From CAVVYW01 sp963752605 (GTDB lineage Bacteria > Actinomycetota > Thermoleophilia > Solirubrobacterales > 70-9): a stretch of DNA of 64,000 nt. The stretch spans positions 682,001 through 746,000 of the forward strand of contig CAVVYW010000005.1 in the NCBI GenBank assembly GCA_963752605.1, given 5' to 3'. Both the position numbers and the translations under genes were made by a program. The notes beneath the pieces were generated by a model. The model had not been told where the DNA came from. It saw only the letters and a program-made list of their open reading frames with translations, and searched no databases. Positions 34,977 through 43,558 of this stretch are shown here, in pieces. Positions within the stretch are counted from its first letter, which is position 1. Each line of letters starts with the position of its first letter.

Positions 34977-36176
34977 ATGGGTAAAGCGCCGCACCCCCAA
35001 GCCGATTCACCCATGAGGAGCAACGAGATGAGGTCGAACGACAATCGTGGCGAACAGATCGGTATGGATCCCGCCGTTCGCTACGCGGAGCTGGCCGACC
35101 GCGTCGGGGACATGGTCTCCGCGCATGACCCGGACGGGACGTACCGCTGGGCCTCTTCGACGTCGGCCGAGTTGCTCGGCTACCGCCCCAATGAGCTGAT
35201 CGGGGTCTGGAGCTTCGAGCTCGTGCATCCGGACGACCTCGCCCGGGTCACCGCCTCCCATCGCAACGTCTTGAACGGGGTCACCAGCTCGGTGGCGTAC
35301 CGGATCCAGAAAAAGAAGGGCAGCTATCGCTGGGTGGAGACGCTGGCCCGCCCCGTGCTCGCCGACGGGGACCGTGGGTCGGTCACCGAGATCGTCAGCA
35401 CCACCCGCGCGCTGGAGGGTCGCGGCGTGATCGCCCACGTCGCCGCCGCGGAGGAGGGGATCCAGCTCGAGCGGGTCCAGAAGGTCCTCGCCGAGGAGGG
35501 GATCGTCCCGGTCTTCCAGCCGATCATGGAGCTGGCCACCGGGCGCGTTATCGCCTTCGAGGGACTGGCGCGGTTCCCGGATCATCAGCTACGCCCGCCG
35601 GACCTCTGGTTCGCGGAGGCGTGGCGCATCGGGCTCGGAGCGCCGCTCGAGCTGATGGCCGTCCGGGCCGCGTGCGGTGAGCTGTCGCGAATCCCGGACG
35701 ACATCCAGCTGAATGTCAATGCGTCGCCGCCCACGCTCGCCTCGCCGGCCTTCCTCGAGTCCATCGGCCCCCAGGCTGACCGGGTGACCGTCGAGCTCAC
35801 CGAGCACATCGACATCGCCGAGGACGAGGAGCTCTCCGCCGCCCTCGAGCGCATCCAGCGGGCCGGCTGCAAGACCGCCATCGACGACTTCGGAGCCGGC
35901 TTCGCGAGCCTCCGGCACCTCCTCAGGGTGAGCCCCGACTGGATCAAGCTCGACGTCTCGCTCACCGAGCGGATCAGCGAGAACCCCGTGGTCCACTCTC
36001 TCGCCGTGTCGCTGCGCTCGTTCGGCGAGAAGATCGGCGTTGACATCGTCGCCGAGGGGATCGAGACCGAGGCCGACCTCGACGCGGTCGAGGAGATCGG
36101 CATCCCGTTCGCCCAGGGCTTCTACCTGGGCATGCCCGCTCCGATCGAGCAGGCCCTCGCCGGCGCTCGCGCCTAG
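34977..36176 (+). CDS. PAS-EAL cyclic-di-GMP phosphodiesterase
   Basis: 399 residues: a PAS domain (about 33-148; YRWASSTSAELLGYRPNEL, then HPDDLARV) and an EAL domain (about 165-395). The signature reads EGL instead of EAL, but the catalytic Glu195 is kept, as are Asn246, Glu273, DDFGAGFASL (Asp303, Asp304) and DWIKLD (Lys324). Hydrolysis of c-di-GMP is therefore plausible. No GGDEF or membrane segment. The start is uncertain: ATG 34977, 35013 or 35064. The next gene is a shorter paralogue. Confidence 0.87.
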   Translation: MGKAPHPQADSPMRSNEMRSNDNRGEQIGMDPAVRYAELADRVGDMVSAHDPDGTYRWASSTSAELLGYRPNELIGVWSFELVHPDDLARVTASHRNVLNGVTSSVAYRIQKKKGSYRWVETLARPVLADGDRGSVTEIVSTTRALEGRGVIAHVAAAEEGIQLERVQKVLAEEGIVPVFQPIMELATGRVIAFEGLARFPDHQLRPPDLWFAEAWRIGLGAPLELMAVRAACGELSRIPDDIQLNVNASPPTLASPAFLESIGPQADRVTVELTEHIDIAEDEELSAALERIQRAGCKTAIDDFGAGFASLRHLLRVSPDWIKLDVSLTERISENPVVHSLAVSLRSFGEKIGVDIVAEGIETEADLDAVEEIGIPFAQGFYLGMPAPIEQALAGARA

Positions 36177-36205
36177 CGCTCTGGACGAACGGACGATTGC
36201 GGGCC

Positions 36206-36234
36206 TTAACGCCTGCCGTCAGCCTTCCGATACT
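36206..36234 (+). promoter_or_regulatory. Promoter of the second EAL gene
   Basis: TTAACG, exactly 17 bases, then GATACT; the ATG follows seven bases later. A complete -35/-10 pair with near-leaderless start. Confidence 0.5.
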
Positions 36235-36241
36235 CACTTTC

Positions 36242-37000
36242 ATGGGTATCGAGCCGGGAAGACTTGGTAGGCCTTGGGGCCCGGAGGGCCGAAACGAGCG
36301 CGTGCTCGACGTGCTTCGCGGGCGCCGGATCTCCCCGGTCTTCCAGCCGATCGTCGAGCTGGACACCGGCAAGGTGATCGCCTTCGAGGCCCTCTCCCGT
36401 TTCCCCGGGGACCCGGCCTACACGCCGGACCGCTGGTTCGCCGACGCCTGGTCGGTCGGGCTGGGAACCGAGCTCGAGCTGCTCGCGGTGAGGATGGTCG
36501 TGGACGCGCTGAACGAGATCCCGCCCGAGGTCGGGCTCAGCATCAACGCCTCGCCGCCGACCGTCACGGCCCGGTCATTCATGCACCACCTCGGCTCCGA
36601 GCCTCACCGGATCACGGTCGAGCTCACCGAGCACCTCGACATCGACGACGTCGCCGGGCTGCGCTCCGCCCTCTCCCCCCTCGCCGGCGCCGGGGGCAAG
36701 ACGGCGATCGACGACTTCGGCGCGGGCTTCGCGAATCTCCAGAGCATCATCGGGGTCGACCCCGACTGGATCAAGCTCGACATCACGCTCACGGAGCGGA
36801 TCCACGAGAACTCCGTGACCCATGCGCTCGCCTCCTCGCTGGTCGGGTTCGCTGCGGACATCAACGCCGGTGTGATCGCCGAGGGCATCGAGACCGAGGA
36901 GGAGCTGGATGCGCTGCAGGAGATCGGGGTCCGCTTCGGACAGGGCTTCCACCTGGGGATGCCCTTGCCGCTGGACGAGGCGCTCGAGGCCGTCGCCTAG
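36242..37000 (+). CDS. Stand-alone EAL-domain phosphodiesterase
   Basis: The 252-residue EAL domain has the canonical FEALSRF (49-51 EAL), SINASPP, VELTEH, IDDFGAGFAN, DWIKLD and EGIETE motifs, so it should cleave c-di-GMP to pGpG. It is clearly a paralogue of the EAL part of the preceding gene (shared VFQPI, IDDFGAGFA, SLTER/TLTER). It lacks a sensor domain. Stop is three bases from the convergent ribH stop. Confidence 0.9.
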   Translation: MGIEPGRLGRPWGPEGRNERVLDVLRGRRISPVFQPIVELDTGKVIAFEALSRFPGDPAYTPDRWFADAWSVGLGTELELLAVRMVVDALNEIPPEVGLSINASPPTVTARSFMHHLGSEPHRITVELTEHLDIDDVAGLRSALSPLAGAGGKTAIDDFGAGFANLQSIIGVDPDWIKLDITLTERIHENSVTHALASSLVGFAADINAGVIAEGIETEEELDALQEIGVRFGQGFHLGMPLPLDEALEAVA

Positions 37001-37003
37001 CCG

Positions 37004-37492
37004 CTAGCCGAAGCCGGCCTTCAGCAGCGCCATCCGCATCGCTACCACGGCCGCGCCGCGACCCTGATCGCGCTTGCCGCCGCCCGAGCGCTCGAGTGCC
37101 TGGTCCATGTTCTCGGCGGTGATCACCCCAAAGGCGACGGGGACGCCCGTGTCAAGCTGGACCCGCTGGGTACCCGAGGCCACCTCGCTGCAGACGTGGT
37201 CGTAGTGGCTGGTCTCGCCGCGGATGACGACACCGAGGTTGGCGATGCCGGCGAAGCGACTGGACTCGGCGCAGAGCTTCGCAGCGAAGGGGAGCTCGAA
37301 GGCGCCCGGGACGCGATAGGTGTGGACGGAGGCCTCGCTCACCTCGCCGAGCTCGAAGCCCTCGGCGGCGCCGTTCAGGAGCCGCTCGGCGATGTCCTCA
37401 TAGAAGGTCGCGACGCAGACCGCGAACTCCATCCGGGCGAGCGCCTCGCGCTCGTCCTCGGTGAAGTGCTCGAAGGCGGAGTCGTCAGTCAC
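37004..37492 (-). CDS. ribH: 6,7-dimethyl-8-ribityllumazine synthase
   Basis: Penultimate step of riboflavin synthesis. The 162-residue protein shows RVPGAFELPFAAK, LGVVIRGETSHYDHVC and PVAFGVITAENMDQALER. The GTG at 37492 overlaps the ribBA stop by eight bases, so it is translationally coupled as the last gene of the rib operon. Confidence 0.94.
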   Translation of the reverse strand: MTDDSAFEHFTEDEREALARMEFAVCVATFYEDIAERLLNGAAEGFELGEVSEASVHTYRVPGAFELPFAAKLCAESSRFAGIANLGVVIRGETSHYDHVCSEVASGTQRVQLDTGVPVAFGVITAENMDQALERSGGGKRDQGRGAAVVAMRMALLKAGFG

Positions 37493-38831
37493 CCGGCGGG
37501 TAGTCCGGACCGCGCTCGTCGTCGGGGCGGTGCTCGGTGTCCTGTAGCTGCTCATCGTGGATCAGCTGCTCGTCGAGCGGCAGTCCCTGATGGTGCAGGG
37601 CGTGGCCGAGGCGGTCGCGCTTCGCCTTCAGATAGGCCTCGTTGTGCGGGTTGGGGACGGACTGGATCGGAACCTGATCGCTGACCGAGAGTCCATAGCC
37701 CTCGAGCCCGTGGATCTTCTTCGGGTTGTTGGTGAGGATGCGGATGGAGGACAGGCCGAGGTCGACCAGGATCTGCGCCCCGATCCCGTAGTCGCGCAGG
37801 TCGGCGGGGAGCCCGAGCTTCAGGTTGGCGTCCACGGTGTCGAGGCCGTCCTCCTGGAGCCGGTAGGCGCGGAGCTTGTTCAGCAGGCCGATCCCGCGGC
37901 CCTCCTGGGAGAGGTAGAGCAGCACGCCCTGGCCCTCCTGCTCGATCATCGCCAGGGCCGCCTCGAGCTGCTCGCCGCAGTCGCAGCGCAGCGAGTGGAA
38001 GACGTCGCCGGTCAGGCACTCGGAGTGGACGCGCACCAGCACGTCCTCGGCGCCTGCCACGTCGCCCTTCACCATCGCGACGTGATGCTTCTGGTCGACC
38101 AGCGACCGGTAGCCCACAGCCGTGAACTCCCCGAACTTGGTGGGCAGCTTCGTGGAGACGATCCGCTCAACGAGCTTCTCGTTCTGGCGGCGGTAGGCGA
38201 TCAGGTCGGCGACCGTGACCATCTTCAGGTCATGGCGCTCGCAGTACCCGGCCAGGTCAGGCACTCGAGCCATCGTCCCGTCCTCGTTCATCACCTCGCA
38301 GATCACCCCGGCCGGGATGAGTCCGGCGAGGCGGGCCAGGTCAACGGCGGCCTCGGTCTGGCCCGTTCGCTCGAGCACGCCGCCGTCCTTCGCCTTGAGG
38401 GGGAACACGTGGCCGGGCTGGACGAGGTCCTCCGGCTTGGAATGAGGATCGATCGCGACCTGGATCGTTCGTGCCCGGTCGTGGGCGGAGATCCCGGTCG
38501 TGACGCCCTCGCGCGCCTCGACCGACACGGTGAAGGCGGTCTGGAACGGCGCCTCGTTCTTGGCGGCCATCAGGTCGAGGCCAAGCTCGTCGCAGCGCTC
38601 GTCCGTCAACGCCAGGCAGATCAGCCCGCGGCCGTGCTTCGCCATGAAGTTGACCGCCTCCGGCGTCGCGAACTGCGCCGCCATCGTCAGGTCGCCCTCG
38701 TTCTCCCGGTTCTCGTCGTCGCAGACGACGACCATCCGCCCGCGGCGGATGTCGTCGAGCGCCTCCTCGATTGGGGAGAACGGAGACTCCACGGCCTGCT
38801 CCTTCTTCTTTTCCTTGGTTCGCTTGGCCAT
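37485..38831 (-). CDS. ribBA: Bifunctional DHBP synthase / GTP cyclohydrolase II
   Basis: Makes both riboflavin precursors. Residues about 20-215 are DHBP synthase (VCDDENRENEGDL, then ARTIQVAIDP). Residues about 218-420 are GTP cyclohydrolase II with zinc ligands in CLTGDVFHSLRCDCG. ATG 38831 (MAKRTKEKKKE) lies after the ribE stop. The C-terminal 25 residues are polar and acidic and overlap ribH. Confidence 0.95.
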   Translation of the reverse strand: MAKRTKEKKKEQAVESPFSPIEEALDDIRRGRMVVVCDDENRENEGDLTMAAQFATPEAVNFMAKHGRGLICLALTDERCDELGLDLMAAKNEAPFQTAFTVSVEAREGVTTGISAHDRARTIQVAIDPHSKPEDLVQPGHVFPLKAKDGGVLERTGQTEAAVDLARLAGLIPAGVICEVMNEDGTMARVPDLAGYCERHDLKMVTVADLIAYRRQNEKLVERIVSTKLPTKFGEFTAVGYRSLVDQKHHVAMVKGDVAGAEDVLVRVHSECLTGDVFHSLRCDCGEQLEAALAMIEQEGQGVLLYLSQEGRGIGLLNKLRAYRLQEDGLDTVDANLKLGLPADLRDYGIGAQILVDLGLSSIRILTNNPKKIHGLEGYGLSVSDQVPIQSVPNPHNEAYLKAKRDRLGHALHHQGLPLDEQLIHDEQLQDTEHRPDDERGPDYPPGD

Positions 38832-38853
38832 CAGCTTGTGCGAGGGCGCTCCG

Positions 38854-39483
38854 CTAGGAGCGACCCGATTGAGGTTGGTCGGATGGTGACACCTCGTCAA
38901 TCGCGCGCCGCACATAGCGGGCCATCACGTCGCACTCGACGTTCACCCGGTCGCCCGGCTCGAGCGCGCCGAGCGTGGTGCGCTCGAGCGTCTCCGGAAT
39001 CAGCGAGACCTCGACCGCGCCCTGGTCCAGCGCCGCCACTGTGAGGCTCACGCCCTCGATCGCGATCGAGCCGCGCTCGACCACGTAGCCGAGCAGGTCC
39101 TCCGGCAGCTCGACGCGAAGGCGGCGGGCGAAGCCGTCGCGCTCGACGCTCGTCATCGTCCCCGTACCGTCCACGTGGCCCTGGACGACGTGGCCGCCGA
39201 TCCTGTCCTGCGCCCGCAGAGGCAGCTCCAGGTTGACGCGGGCGGCGGGCTCCAGCGAGCCCAGGGTTGTGAGCCCGAGCGTCTGCTTCATCACCTCCGC
39301 CTCGAAGGAGCCGTTGCCGGCCGAGGTCGCAGTCAGGCACGCCCCGTTGACGGCGACCGAGTCGCCCGCGTCGAGCTCCGAGGCGAGCCCGGCCTTGATC
39401 CGGATCCGCGCGCCATCGGCGCCCGACTCGACGGTCTCGACCTCGCCCAGCTCGCTGACGATCCCGGTGAAGACGGCTACCAC
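38854..39483 (-). CDS. ribE: Riboflavin synthase alpha chain
   Basis: Dismutates lumazine to riboflavin. The 209-residue protein has two lumazine-binding barrels, each with the pattern VNGACLTA / IEGVSLTV and a GGHVVQGHVDGTG segment. The GTG at 39483 overlaps the ribD stop by seven bases. Confidence 0.94.
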   Translation of the reverse strand: MVAVFTGIVSELGEVETVESGADGARIRIKAGLASELDAGDSVAVNGACLTATSAGNGSFEAEVMKQTLGLTTLGSLEPAARVNLELPLRAQDRIGGHVVQGHVDGTGTMTSVERDGFARRLRVELPEDLLGYVVERGSIAIEGVSLTVAALDQGAVEVSLIPETLERTTLGALEPGDRVNVECDVMARYVRRAIDEVSPSDQPQSGRS

Positions 39484-40607
39484 TCCCTGAGGCGGGCGCG
39501 GATCAGGAGGTCCTCGCCGACGGTCTCGTACTCGCTGGCAAGCGGCCGCACTCCCTCGGCGATCCGTCGCACGCCCTCACCCTCGAGCACCGCCCTGGCC
39601 TCCCCGGCCCCGACCAGCAGCGGGGCGACGAACAGCCTGAGCTGGTCGATCTCGCCGGCGTCGAAGAGGGCTCCCGCGAGGGTCGGACCGCCCTCGACCA
39701 GGAGGTCCTGGATCTCCCGGCGCCCGAGCTCGTCGAGGGCGGCGCGCAGCCGCTCCGCCCGGTCCCGGCCGGGGACGACCAGCACCTCGACGCCCTTCCC
39801 CTCGAGCGCATCCCGCCGCGCGGACGCGGCCTCGGGCGAGCAGACCACGAGGAGCGGCGTCTCGTCGACCGAACCCACGAGGGCTGAGTCGAGCGGGAGC
39901 CTGGCCGCGGAGTCGAAGACCATCCGCACCGGCTGGCGCTCCGCGTCGTCGATTCGCGCCGTCAGCAGGGGGTCGTCCGCGAGGGCGGTCCCGATCCCGA
40001 CCGCGACGGCGTCGCACTCCGAGCGCCATTGGTGCACCAGCTCGCGGCTCTCGGCGGTCGAGATCCAGCGGGAGTCGCCGCTGGGTGCCGCGACCCTCCC
40101 GTCCATCGTCATCGCCGCCTTGTAGGTGACCAGCGGGCGTCCGGTGCGCGCACGCTTGCGGAAGGGCTGGTTCAGGAGGCGGGCGGCGCTCGCCTCCGAG
40201 CCCGAAGCCAGCTCGACCTCCACCCCTCCGTCGCGAAGCATTCCCGGTCCGCGGCCGGAGGCCTTGTGGCTGGGATCGTCGGAGGCGAACACGACCCGGG
40301 AGATGCCCGCCTCGAGGATCGCGTCGGTGCAGGGGGGCTGACGGCCCTCGTGGGCGCAGGGCTCGAGGGTCACGTACAGCGTCGTGCCGGCGGGGTCCTC
40401 TCCCCGCTGACGCGCGTCGGCGATCGCGGCGCGCTCGGCGTGCGGGCCGCCCAGCTCGGGATGGAAGCCCTCGCCGATCGCGTCGCCGTCCCGGACCAGA
40501 ACGGCGCCGACGAGCGGGTTCGGGCTGACCCGTCCGCGGCCCCCCTCCGCGAGCTCCAGGGCCCTGCGCAGGTGAGCCGATTCCTGTTCGGTGCCGACCT
40601 TAGGGAT
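39477..40607 (-). CDS. ribD: Riboflavin biosynthesis deaminase/reductase RibD, non-canonical start
   Basis: About 376 residues. The deaminase domain has the zinc motif GGPHAERAA and PCAHEGRQPPC. The reductase domain has VTYKAAMTMDGRVA and LLVEGGPTLAGALF. No ATG, GTG or TTG precedes the conserved N terminus (AHLRRALELAEGG, then SPNPLVGAVLV); the first GTG is at 40373, inside the zinc motif region, which would destroy the domain. AGGAGG at 40618-40613 is five bases before an in-frame ATC at 40607, so I place the start there. A miscalled ATG is the alternative. It heads the ribD-ribE-ribBA-ribH operon. Confidence 0.87.
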   Translation of the reverse strand: MPKVGTEQESAHLRRALELAEGGRGRVSPNPLVGAVLVRDGDAIGEGFHPELGGPHAERAAIADARQRGEDPAGTTLYVTLEPCAHEGRQPPCTDAILEAGISRVVFASDDPSHKASGRGPGMLRDGGVEVELASGSEASAARLLNQPFRKRARTGRPLVTYKAAMTMDGRVAAPSGDSRWISTAESRELVHQWRSECDAVAVGIGTALADDPLLTARIDDAERQPVRMVFDSAARLPLDSALVGSVDETPLLVVCSPEAASARRDALEGKGVEVLVVPGRDRAERLRAALDELGRREIQDLLVEGGPTLAGALFDAGEIDQLRLFVAPLLVGAGEARAVLEGEGVRRIAEGVRPLASEYETVGEDLLIRARLREW

Positions 40608-40621
40608 GTCAGCCTCCTGAT

Positions 40622-40635
40622 TGACTGGTCAGTCA
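40622..40635. promoter_or_regulatory. Inverted repeat in the ribD/flippase divergent promoter
   Basis: TGACTG-GT-CAGTCA, a perfect 6+2+6 palindrome of TetR-operator shape. It lies 14 bases upstream of the ribD start and 20 bases upstream of the flippase -10 box, so one regulator could affect both genes. Confidence 0.4.
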
Positions 40636-40654
40636 GCCAGTAAGTGTACGGCAG

Positions 40655-40660
40655 TAGGCT
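40655..40660 (+). promoter_or_regulatory. -10-like box TAGGCT for the flippase gene
   Basis: Plus-strand TAGGCT eight bases before the ATG at 40669. Confidence 0.45.
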
Positions 40661-40668
40661 TCCGCCGC

Positions 40669-42087
40669 ATGGCGGGATCAGGCACGGCGAGCGAGGCACG
40701 GAGCTACGGGCGCCGGGCCAGCCTGCTCTCGATCGGCGTAGGGATCACCGGGCTGATCACCTACCTCTACTTCGCGATCGCCTCGCACGAGCTCTCGAAG
40801 GAGCAGTACGGGCAGATCGCGGTCCTCTGGTCCGCCGTCTTCATCGTCGTCTCGGTCCTGCAGCGGCCCGTCGAGCAGCTGCTCTCCCGCACGGTCTCGG
40901 AGAACCTGGCGCGGGGGCAGGGGATCGGGCACACCGTGAGGGTCGCGGCGACGATCCAGGCCTCGATCGCCGTCGGGTTCGTGCTGATCGCGCTCGCGTT
41001 CCGCGGGCCGCTGCAGGACAACCTGCTCGACGGCAACGAGACGCTCTACTGGGTCGGGGTCACCGCGATCGCTGCCTATGGGGCGAGTTACTTCGCACGA
41101 GGGTTTCTCGCCGGCAGCCACCGGCTGACGCTCTACGCGCTGCTGATCATCTGTGAATCGGTCTCGCGGACCGCGTTCCCGCTCGCGGTCGCGCTCGGGA
41201 TCGCCTCCGGCCAGGACGCCGTGGCGCTCGGCATCGTCGCGGCCCCAACGCTCTCGCTCATCGTGGTGCCATTCGCCTTCTTGCGACGCGGTGGCTCGGC
41301 GGTCGGGGCGGGCGCCGGTGGGGGGCCCGAAGGAAATCCGGCCGACAGGCCGCCTGAGGGCCAGCCCACCGGCGACCGCCCCCCCACCTCCGAGTTCACC
41401 CTGGCGCGAGGAGGCCGATTCGCGGCGGCGGTCTTCGTGATCATGCTCAGCGAGCAGACGTTCCTGAACGCCGGCCCGCTCCTGGTCAACGCCAACGCGG
41501 GCGCGGCCGCCGCCGGGTTCATCTTCAACGTGCTGATGATCGCCCGGGCCCCGCTGCAGCTCTTCCAGGCCGTCTCCACCAGCCTCCTCCCCCACCTCAC
41601 CCGGTTGCGGTCCCAGGGCCAGGACGAGGACTTCCGCGCCTCGGTCCGGGTGACGATCCTCGCGATCGTCGCCGTCGCCGGGCTGGTCGGCGTCGTCATG
41701 CTGGTCGCCGGGCCCGAGCTGATGCAGATCGCCTTCGGGGAGAACTTCACCTACGACCGGGCCGACCTGCTCATCGTCACGGCCGGCATGGGCCTCTACC
41801 TCTCCGCCGCGACCCTCAACCAGGCCGCCCTGGCCCAGGCGCAGGTCCGCCGGGCCGCCCTCTGCTGGATCAGCTGCGCGATCGCCTTCCTCGTCTGGAT
41901 CTCGGTGCCAGTGGTGGAGAACGAGATCGACCGGGTGGAGATCGGCTATCTGGGCGCGGCGGCGGTGCTCTGCGCGCTCCTCTACTGGATCTACCGCCGG
42001 CCCCACCCCCGGGACGAGGACACGATCGAGCCGGGCTCCAGCCAGGAGCTCGAGCTGCGCCTCGCGGCGGCGGACGAGGGCGGCTAG
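40669..42087 (+). CDS. Oligosaccharide/lipid flippase (MOP superfamily)
   Basis: The 472-residue polytopic protein has about 12 or more hydrophobic segments. The opening RRASLLSIGVGITGLITYLYFAIASHELSKEQYG is the typical first helix of Wzx/polysaccharide-synthase proteins, split here for length. A Gly/Pro-rich cytoplasmic loop lies near residue 225. It probably moves a lipid-linked glycan across the membrane, but no glycan genes are adjacent. Its stop shares CTAG with the RCK gene. Confidence 0.83.
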   Translation: MAGSGTASEARSYGRRASLLSIGVGITGLITYLYFAIASHELSKEQYGQIAVLWSAVFIVVSVLQRPVEQLLSRTVSENLARGQGIGHTVRVAATIQASIAVGFVLIALAFRGPLQDNLLDGNETLYWVGVTAIAAYGASYFARGFLAGSHRLTLYALLIICESVSRTAFPLAVALGIASGQDAVALGIVAAPTLSLIVVPFAFLRRGGSAVGAGAGGGPEGNPADRPPEGQPTGDRPPTSEFTLARGGRFAAAVFVIMLSEQTFLNAGPLLVNANAGAAAAGFIFNVLMIARAPLQLFQAVSTSLLPHLTRLRSQGQDEDFRASVRVTILAIVAVAGLVGVVMLVAGPELMQIAFGENFTYDRADLLIVTAGMGLYLSAATLNQAALAQAQVRRAALCWISCAIAFLVWISVPVVENEIDRVEIGYLGAAAVLCALLYWIYRRPHPRDEDTIEPGSSQELELRLAAADEGG

Positions 42088-42803
42088 CCCTCCTGGGCCG
42101 TCCTCGGCCCTGTCGCGCGCTTTCGCGGGGGGACGAACAGCTCCTCGAGCCGCGCCAGGGCATCCCCCGTCCCCATGGCCACCAGCACGTCGCCCACACC
42201 GAGCACGGTGTCCTCTGGGGGTTGAGGATCCACCGGCCCGGACCCGCGGCGCAGCGCGACGATCACCGCCGCACCGCGCACGTCGCCAATCGCCTTGCCA
42301 ACACCCTCGCAACCCTCCGTGACCTCGATCTCCTCCATCCGGTACTCGGGGGCGACATCGACGGCGGCCGCCACCTGAGGGTGGAGTGCCACCCGGGCCA
42401 TTTCCGCACCGCTGGTCTTGTACGGCGATACCACCCGCTCGGCTCCGGCACGGAGCAGCTTCTTCTCCGAATGCTCCTCGCTGGCTCGGGCCACGATGCT
42501 GATGTCGGAGCGAAGCTCCCTCGCGGAGAGACAGATGAAGATGTTCTCGGGGTCCGAGTCGACGCAGGCCAGGACGGAGATCGCCCTGTCGATGCCTGCC
42601 GCGCGAAGCATTTCATCGTCCGAGGGCCTGCCGAGGACGAAGGGCGCGTCCATCTGCCGCGCGATCTGCTCATTCTCCGGCAAGGTGTCGATCACGACGT
42701 ACGGAGCGCCGTCGGCCTTGAGGTCGCGCGCGACCTGGCGGCCGACGCGGCCAAAGCCGCAGATCACATGGTGGTCGGTGAGCTTCTTGATCGCCTTGCT
42801 CAT
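42084..42803 (-). CDS. Stand-alone RCK (TrkA-N/TrkA-C) protein
   Basis: 239 residues. The RCK_N Rossmann domain has CGFGRVGRQVA (GxGxxG 16-21), an acidic nucleotide ribose ligand in VVIDTLPEN and later SDISIVARAS. The RCK_C domain covers about 150-225. It looks like the cytosolic half of a ligand-gated K+ channel, but no membrane segment or channel gene is adjacent. It may gate a Trk-type transporter encoded elsewhere. It lies 22 bases after rpe. Confidence 0.85.
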   Translation of the reverse strand: MSKAIKKLTDHHVICGFGRVGRQVARDLKADGAPYVVIDTLPENEQIARQMDAPFVLGRPSDDEMLRAAGIDRAISVLACVDSDPENIFICLSARELRSDISIVARASEEHSEKKLLRAGAERVVSPYKTSGAEMARVALHPQVAAAVDVAPEYRMEEIEVTEGCEGVGKAIGDVRGAAVIVALRRGSGPVDPQPPEDTVLGVGDVLVAMGTGDALARLEELFVPPRKRATGPRTAQEG

Positions 42804-42825
42804 CGGGATCGCGAGGACCGGGCGC

Positions 42826-43533
42826 CTACTCGGCGCCGGCCGCGGCGGCGATCTCGGTGTAGGCGGCGGCCGGGTCGTCGGCGCCGAACACCGCCGATCC
42901 CGCGACGAACAGTCGCGCGCCGGCCTCTGCCACCGAGCCGGCGGTTGCGGCGTCGATGCCGCCGTCCACCTCGATCGCCGCCTCCCCGGCGACCTGGCCG
43001 AGGCGGGCGACCTTCCCTGGGGAGCTCTCGATGAACGGCTGGCCTCCCCATCCGGGATTGACGGTCATGCAGAGCAGGATGTCCGCGTGTCCCTCGAGCT
43101 CCGTCACCGACTCGGTCGGCGTGCCCGGATTGAGCGCCACCCCCGCGAGGCAGCCGAGCTCGCGGATCGCGTTGGCGGTCCGGTTGGCGTGCGGCGTCGC
43201 CTCCACGTGGAAGGAGATCGAGTCCGCCCCGGCCTTCGCGAACTCCTCGATCTGCTGCTCCGGGCGCTCGATCATCAGGTGGACGTCGATCGCGCCGCCC
43301 GCGTCGTGCACCTGGTCGGCGATCGCTCCGGCGATCAGCGGCCCGATCGTGATCGGCGGAACGAAGTGGCCGTCCATCACGTCGACGTGGATCAGCCGCG
43401 CCCCGGCCTCCATGACCTCGGCGACCTGCGAGCCCAGACGGGCGAAGTCGGCCGAGAGGATCGAGGGCGCCACCCGCTTGCCGGCGTACAGGTCCTGGCG
43501 GGAAGCTGCGGCCTTCTCGGTGGCTGCCTCCAT
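42826..43533 (-). CDS. rpe: Ribulose-phosphate 3-epimerase
   Basis: A 235-residue TIM barrel of the pentose phosphate pathway. Motifs: VAPSILSADFARLG, LIHVDVMDGHFVPPI (metal ligands His and Asp), LCMTVNPGWGGQPF and IEVDGGI. It begins about 20 residues earlier than usual with a charged extension. TACCCT lies ten bases before the ATG. Confidence 0.95.
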   Translation of the reverse strand: MEAATEKAAASRQDLYAGKRVAPSILSADFARLGSQVAEVMEAGARLIHVDVMDGHFVPPITIGPLIAGAIADQVHDAGGAIDVHLMIERPEQQIEEFAKAGADSISFHVEATPHANRTANAIRELGCLAGVALNPGTPTESVTELEGHADILLCMTVNPGWGGQPFIESSPGKVARLGQVAGEAAIEVDGGIDAATAGSVAEAGARLFVAGSAVFGADDPAAAYTEIAAAAGAE

Positions 43534-43558
43534 CAGCAGGGCAAGGGTACGGGTCGGC

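Noticed and set aside
40608..40668. FMN riboswitch upstream of ribD
   Set aside because: Only 61 bases lie between the two divergent starts, far too short for the FMN aptamer, and none of its conserved strings is visible.
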